64,000 nucleotides of DNA from positions 38,501-102,500 of the forward strand of contig JAPDFW010000125.1 of assembly GCA_028826165.1 (NCBI GenBank), in the 5' to 3' direction. This DNA is from Anaeramoeba ignava. Taxonomy: Eukaryota; Metamonada; Anaeramoebidae. The notes beneath the pieces were generated by a model. It was given only the letters and a program-made list of their open reading frames with translations, did not search any database and was not told the DNA's origin. A program made the position numbers and the translations under genes. Each line of letters starts with the position of its first letter. Within the stretch, counting starts at the first letter, position 1. Below, in pieces: positions 57,701-64,000 of this stretch.

Positions 57701-60700
57701 ATGAAATTGTAATTTTCTTGCATAATCATTTGTAAATTTATCAATAAAAGATTTCTTTTTAATTTCTTTTCAATCATTTCATTCGGAATTTCAACATGAT
57801 TTTGAATTTGGATTTGATTATGATTATGAATAAAAGAAAATAAAAATAAAAAGCAAGTTGAAATTAATTCTTGTGAATTTTGAATTGAAGATATTTTGTA
57901 ATTTAATGGTCCATTAATAATTTCTCTTAATTTTGAAAGAAGAAATTCTGTTAATTCTATCTGATTTTGTATTGTTGCAAAAATTAAAAAAATGATAATT
58001 TTGTAAATTATTCTTGTTTCTTCTTTGTTTTTACTTTGGATTCCTCCATTTTTAAAAAATCCAAATTTTTCCAATAAAATAATTAGATTTTTAATAATTT
58101 CTTTTCCAATAATTTCTATTCCTTTTCCAATTTTAATTTCTAAAATTTCATTGATGCTTGATTTTTCATTTTCATTTTGTTTTTCATTTTCATCTTCATT
58201 TTCTTCTTCATTTGATTTTTTGATTTTTAGATTTGTCATTTTGAAAAATTGATTTGAAACATATGCTTGAATAATTTCATTTGATATTTGCTTTTTGTTT
58301 TCATTTTGTTTTGATTGTTTGATTTTAATATTGTTGTTTGGTAAATTATATATAGCCATATTTAATATTTGGATTAAAGAAAATAAATTTTTGGTAAATT
58401 CTTCTTTTTTAATGGAAACTCCTGATATTTTTATTGTTGAAAGAGTTGGTTTTTTTTCTTGTGTTTGAGAAGTATTTTTTGTAATATCAATAATTATATT
58501 ATTTATTATTCTTGAAATTATTTTTATAATTGAATTGTTGTTAATTGAATTAATTAAATAAATTGATGAAATAAATTCTTGAAATATTTTTGGAAAATTA
58601 TAATTTGTATTATAAAATGAATAAATAAATAATATATTGATAATTTTGAAAGCAAATTCATTTATTTCATTTTGATTTTCATTTTCATTTTGATTTTGAT
58701 TTTGATTTTGATTTTGATTTTGATTTTGATTTTGATTTTGATTTTGATTTTGATTTTGATTTTGATTTTGATTTTGATTTTGATTTTGATTTTGATTTTG
58801 ATTTTCTTTTTGATTTTGATTTTGATTTTGATTTTGATTTTGATTTTGATTTTGATTTTGATTTTGATTTTGATTTTGATTTTGATTTTGATTTTGATTT
58901 TGATTTTGATTTTGATTTTGATTTTGATTTTGATTTTGATTTTGATTTTGATTTTGATTTTGATTTTGATTTTGATTTTGATTTTGATTTTGATTTTCAT
59001 TTTGATTTTGATTTTGATTTTGATTTTGATTTTGATTTTGATTTTGATTTTGATTTTGATTTTGATTTTGATTTTCATTTTTCATTTTCATTTTCATTTT
59101 CATTTTGATTTTCATTTTTGATTTTCATTTTCATTTTCATTTTCATTTTGATTTTGATTTTGATTTTGATTTTGATTTTGATTTTGATTTTGATTTTGAT
59201 TTTGATTTTGATTTTGATTTTGATTTTCTTTTTGATTTTCATTTTGATTTTCTTTTTCATTTTGAATTTCACTTTCATCTTGATTTTGATTTTCATTTTG
59301 ATTTTATTTTCATTTTCATCTTGATTTTGATTTTGATTTTGATTTGTTAAATTAATTAATAATAATAAAGATTTTTGCCATCCAAATTGTGAAATAATTT
59401 TCTCTTTATTGATATTATTTTCCATTAGCAAAATCGATAATTGATGAAAATATTTAATATCAATTAAATTTGGAGATTGATTATATATTTCACAAATTGT
59501 GTGTAAAATAAATGGATTTTGAATAAATTGCAATTGAGTTTGAGATTGAATATTTTGATATGTATAAACCATCATTTTGAAAAGAATATCAATACTTTTT
59601 TTTGAAATTTGATTTATGTTATCAATTAATATTTTGTGAATAAATGGATAAATATTTTCTAATTTTTCAATTTGATAATTTTTTTTCTTTTCATATTTTG
59701 GGATTGTTTGATTTTTATTAACAAATATATCAATAACATAAATAATTTCGAGACATAATTGAATTATTTTGATGTTATTTAATTTGTTTTCTTTCATTAA
59801 TTGAATAAATGGATTCATTAATTTAATTGAAAATAATTGTTGGAAATTTTGTTTTTGTTGTTGCTCCAAAATAATTTTTTTGATAAATTTAAGTGTTTTT
59901 TGGATAAAGTATTGAGTTTTGAAAATAGATAATGTTGAAATCAAAGATTGAATATATTTCAATTTGGAAATATTATTTTCAATTTGATTAAAAAGGTATT
60001 CAATTATTGAAAATATTTTTGAAGATAATTCATAATATTTCTTTTTATCATCAAAACAATAAAAAGATTTTTGAGAATCAATTTTAATTTGTGAATTTTG
60101 TTCTAAAATATCTAAATTTTCATCATAATAACGTAATATAATTAATAAATCAAAAATTGTAATCTCTGATTCTTTTTGGTTTTGGTTTTGATTTTGATTT
60201 TCTTTTTGATTTTTATTTTGATTTTGATTTTGATTTTGATTTTCATTTTGATTTTCATTTTGATCTAATTTAATATTTTCTTTCTTAGATTGTGTTTGAG
60301 TTAATTCTTGGATAATTTCAATAATTTGTTTTTGAATTTCAAAACTAAAATTTTTCCAAATTTCAAAATCAAAAATTAAATAATTTTTCAGTTGTATTTG
60401 GAATTGTTGATTTTCTGTTTTTTCTTTTAGATCTTTGAAAAATTCAAAAATTTCATTTGAAAAATATTTTGGATTAATTGATTTGAGAATATTATTAAAT
60501 ATTGAAAATTCTTGTTTTTGAATCATTTCTTCTTGGAAATTTAAATTATTTAATAAAACAATTTTAAATGTTTTTAATATTTCTTGAAAAATTAATTTTG
60601 GATCAAATTCATTTTCATTTTCATTTTCATTTTGATTTTCAATTTCATTTTCACTTTGATTTTGATTTTGATTTTCATTTTCAATTTCATTTCCAAATTC

Positions 60701-63700
60701 AATTTCAATGTCACTTTCACTTTCACTTTCAATTTCAATTTTGATTTTGATTTTGATTTTGATTTTGATTTTGATTTTGATTTTGATTTTCAATTTCAAT
60801 TTCATTTTGATTTTGATAAAATAATTGATCAATTTCAAAAATTAAATAAAAAAATAATTGAATTCCTCCTAAACATTCAATAATATCTTTGAAATTAGTT
60901 GTTGTAGATAAATAAATTTCTTTGGTTTTTGAATTTTGTTTGATAATATTTGATGGACTTTCATTGAAACATAAATTTTCTTTCATTGTTCTTGGATTAT
61001 GATAAATTAATATTTTTTGTTTTAATTTTCCATTAAAAATTTCTTTTAATTCTTTTTCCATTTTTTGTATGTTTGAATAGTTATAGATTTCATATTTATG
61101 GAAAAAAGATTGATAATTTGGCCCAAGAAAATGAATTGCTTTAACTTGATTTTCATTAAAAAATTCTTGAAAAATATAAATTGATCCCATTTGTCCAAAA
61201 AATGTTTTTTCATTTAGTTTTTGTTTTTGAATAGAAAGGGAGAAATATAATCCAATTTCATTTTTAATAAAATGGGTTTTTTCATTTCCAATTTTTGTTA
61301 TTTCTTTGATTTTTTCTTTTTTTTCATTATTATCAAGATAAATTGAAACTTCTAATTCTGAATTTGATTTGTTGTATTTTTGTGTGAAGATGAAAAAATA
61401 CCATTTCTTAGTTTCAATTTCAAATGGAAATCTTTTTTCAATCATTTCAATTTTATTTTCATTTTTATTTTTATTTTGATTTTCATTTTCATTTTTATTT
61501 TGATTTTCATTTTCATTTTCATTTTTATTTTCATTTTCATTTTCATTTTCATTTTGATTTTCATTTTCATTTTCATTTTTATTCTTATTTTTATTTTCAT
61601 TTTTATTTTCATTTTCATTTTTATTTTCATTTTCATTTTTATTTTCATTTTCATTTTCATTTTCATTTTCATTTTCATTTTTATTTTTATTTTCATTTTT
61701 ATTTTTATTTTTATTTTCATTTTCATTTTCATTTTCATTTTTATTTTCATTTTCATTTTCATTTTCATTTTCATTTTCATTTTCAGAATTTGAATAAATT
61801 TGATAAAGAAAGGATTCTGGTTTTTTTGTTTTTTTGTTAAATTCTAAAAATAATTCAATTCCTTCTAATTTTTCTTTTAAGAAACTAAATATTTTGGATT
61901 TATAAGTTTTTTGAAAATTTTCATTTTCATTTTCAATTTCATTTTCATCTTCATCTTCATCTTCATTTTCATTTTCATTTTCATTTCATTTTCATCTTCA
62001 TTTTCATTTTCATTTGGATTTGATAAAGAAAAATCAAATGGAAAATCTTCAATTCTTATCCAAGTAACAAAACTAAATTTTTTAGAAATTAAATCATTAT
62101 GGAAAGTTGGAAGTTGAATATTTGAATTTTCATCATAAAAATCAAAAAAATTAATTGGATTTTCTTGTTTTTGATGTAGATTTTGATTTTGATTAATTAT
62201 TTTTGTTAATTCAATTATCATTTCTTTTGCAAATTTTTTCCTGTTTTTTTTCCTTAATTGATCTTTCAAAATTGAAAAATATTTTTTCATTTCAGAAACA
62301 AGAATTTTATGTGTTGCTAGTTTCCTAATAAATTGAATAATTTCCTTGAATAAATCAAAATTTTGAATTTTGGGAATGAATTCAAGTAAAAAAGAAATTA
62401 TTCCTTTTTCACAACAACAATAAATATTATGAGTTAATTTTTCACAAATTTGATTAAATGTTTTGAAAACTTCATTAAAAGAAATTTCTTCATTTTGATT
62501 TTCATTTTCATTTTGAATTATTTCTATTTTGTTATTGTTATTGTTATTGTTATTTTGAATGATTTTTTCTTCATTTCGATAAGAAAATGCGAAAATGATA
62601 TTTATGATATTTGTATTTCTGATTATAAAATTGTTTTCTATTGAAAAATTTCCATTATTAATCATTAAATCCAAAAGAAGTTGAAATAATTTTTTTGTTA
62701 GTTTTCCTTTTTCTGTTTCATGAATTATTTGAATAAATTCTTGTTTTGGAATTACTTTATGGAATTCATAAATCATTTTTTCATTATTTCTGATAATTCC
62801 TTTTAGAATTAATAAAATAAGATAAGTTAATTTTTGTTCTTTATCATTTAGTAATTGTTTCAAAAAATTTAATAAATGTGAACTTAAAATTATTTCTTGA
62901 ATAACTTCTCGGTTTTTGGAAATTGATTCTGAACATTTTAAAAAGAGTTTTTCAATATCTTCAAATTCAATTTCATTTGATTTTTCTTTTTGATCATTTT
63001 TCTTTTTGATTTGTTTAGATAATAAAAGAATTTTTTGAATTAAATAAGGAATGTATTCTTTTTCTTTTTCTTCTTTTGTTTTTTTTATTGTTTCAATAAT
63101 TTTTGGAATATAAATGAAAGGAATTTTTCGTGTAATTTTGTTTTGAAATAATTTAACCAAAAAATTGAAAATTTCTCCATCTTGAAGAATAATTTTAATA
63201 TCTAAATTTTGGAATAATAAACTCAAAATTTCTAAAAATGAATTAATTGTTTGATTTTTAATTTCATTTTTAATTTGATTTTGATCATCTTTCTCTTCAA
63301 TTAATTTCAATAAAAATTCTTGAATTTGTTGATATCCTTGAATTTGAATTATTTTATTGGTTGTAATTGGCGATTTTCTTTTGAGAATTTTAATTATCAT
63401 TCTTAAAAATCTATTGAATAAAAATAAATTTGATTTTATATTTTCATTTCCATTTTCATTTTCATTTTCATTTTCATTTTGAAAAATTTGATTAAATAAG
63501 AACTTATAATCAAAATTGTTTGGATATTCTAAAATAACATTCAATATAAAATTAATTAATAAGGTTTGCAAGTTTGTGTGCATTTCATATAATTGAACCT
63601 TTTCATTTTCTTGAATCTAATTGAAAATATAATGAAAAAAAATATTATAAATAATTTTAATTTTAATTTTAATTTTAATTTTAATTTTACATTTAAATTA

Positions 63701-64000
63701 TCAAAATTTATTTTTCTGATAAAATAATCAGAAAACAAAATTTCAAATCCTCCATTTTCTTGGAAAAATTGAAAAGTTTCTTTATCAATATCATTAATAA
63801 TCATTTTCTTGAATTCAAATAAAATATATATTTGAAGTTCTGGATAAACATTTTTGATATATTTTTGAATTTTAATAATTTTTTGGTTTGATAAATTATG
63901 AATTAATGATGAATTTTTTTCATTTTCTGGATTTTTAAATAAATCAAGATAAATTAAAATGAATCTTTGTTTGAAATTATTAACTTTGATTTTAATTTGG
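54759..64000 (-). CDS. Giant BEACH-domain protein (LamG-like, PH-BEACH, WD40), 5' end outside window
   Basis: One gene read right to left, about 3000 residues, split by frame breaks in Asn-Glu/Asn-Gln tracts. From 64000 to about 62100 it is armadillo-like helices, with one 74-base GT-AG intron at 63690-63617. A LamG-like fold (SFVTWIRIEDFPFDF; FGQMGSIYIFQEFFNENQVK; FLGPNYQSFF) spans 62100-60850. More helices cover 60800-57650. A PH domain follows at about 57010-56720 (ITKGIFQITKNSINFF). BEACH is at 56690-55800, beginning WQEREISNFDYLMYLNIISG and including GRTYQDLSQYPIFPWI and IPVQLFTKKHP. WD40 repeats close the chain (HKDIVNCLATDWQYFVTGSK, VLSGSIDGKLIFHSL). BEACH proteins such as LvsA, NBEA and LYST act in vesicle traffic and lysosome size control. 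Breaks sit near 61990, 59310, 59110 and 57620. Most are single missing or extra T's in repeats, so errors are likely. The exact subfamily is not clear. Confidence 0.88.
58680..59345 (-). repeat. NQ-coding hexamer tract inside the BEACH gene
   Basis: About 105 near-continuous ATTTTG units, read on the minus strand as Asn-Gln pairs with a few Asn-Glu and Lys-Glu. It interrupts the helical region between the LamG and PH-BEACH parts. Single-base indels near 59110 and 59310 shift the frame. Confidence 0.9.
61440..61790 (-). repeat. NE/NK-coding hexamer tract inside the LamG-like region
   Basis: ATTTTC and ATTTTT units read on the minus strand as Asn-Glu-Asn-Lys, about 58 units. The tract is placed within a loop of the LamG-like fold (between YQIYSNSENEN and IEMIEKRFPFEIE). 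Both flanks are in the same minus-strand frame. Confidence 0.85.

Noticed and set aside
58672-59121. Plus-strand ILILIL frame and minus-strand KIKIKI frame
   Set aside because: Alternative frames of the NQ hexamer tract; the NQ frame connects to real BEACH-gene sequence.
1-64000. Non-standard genetic code (TAA/TAG as Gln) to explain internal stops
   Set aside because: Spliced models of GluRS, p24-like, RGS-DUF547, SBBP, CARMIL-like, coiled-coil and UBFD1 all close in frame on TAA or TAG where the families end; internal stops coincide with introns or one-base shifts.

Overview
The window is nuclear DNA of a very AT-rich protist. GT-AG introns, a eukaryotic-type glutamyl-tRNA synthetase, RGS, RCC1/BTB, BTB/TLD, BEACH, CARMIL, p24 and ARS2/SERRATE proteins rule out a prokaryote or organelle. 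Long Asn-Gln and Asn-Glu tracts encoded by 6-base repeats, AT-satellite introns and BTB/RCC1 duplications suggest an amoeba with extreme low complexity. Anaeramoeba (a metamonad) is my best guess, but this is inference and not proven here. The code appears standard, since seven spliced models close in frame on TAA or TAG.

Layout. 1-1982 (-): 3' part missing of an unrecognised lysine-rich protein with NQ/NE tracts. 2149-2903 (-): p24/TMED-like cargo receptor. 3039-6714 (+): glutamyl-tRNA synthetase, five exons. 6722-7270: 12-bp satellite. 7323-9131 (+): PDI-like ER membrane protein without CxxC. 9258-14786 (-): RGS plus DUF547 protein with a 2.9-kb repeat-filled intron. 14903-21133 (-): 1390-residue receptor-like protein with a bacterial-type SBBP ectodomain, Cys-rich repeats and about nine membrane segments. 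21477-23179 (-): coiled-coil protein. 23375-27590 (+): CARMIL-like actin regulator. 27732-28543 (-): HIT protein with a zinc knuckle. 28727-30332 (-): BTB plus TLD protein.

30390-32310 and 35150-37110 are two arrays of one ~155-bp satellite. They bracket a P-loop ATPase with a nuclease-like tail (32489-35067). 37151-37728 (+): GTPase-like protein without a P-loop. 37850-37919: tRNA-Val(CAC). 38005-41749 (-): ARS2/SERRATE homologue. 42200-43770: a second satellite. 43886-45555 (-): UBFD1 homologue. 46474-47844 (-): VWA protein. 48005-54122 (-): three tandem RCC1-BTB paralogues, one intact and two decaying. 54759 to beyond 64000 (-): a giant BEACH/WD40 protein.

Three patterns span the window. 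Most introns are filled with a simple satellite private to that intron, while related stop-free 6-mers are translated inside exons. Most start codons are preceded by a TTCATTTTTTTC-like element. Many otherwise convincing genes carry one-base frame breaks; some look like assembly errors in repeats and some like genuine decay.
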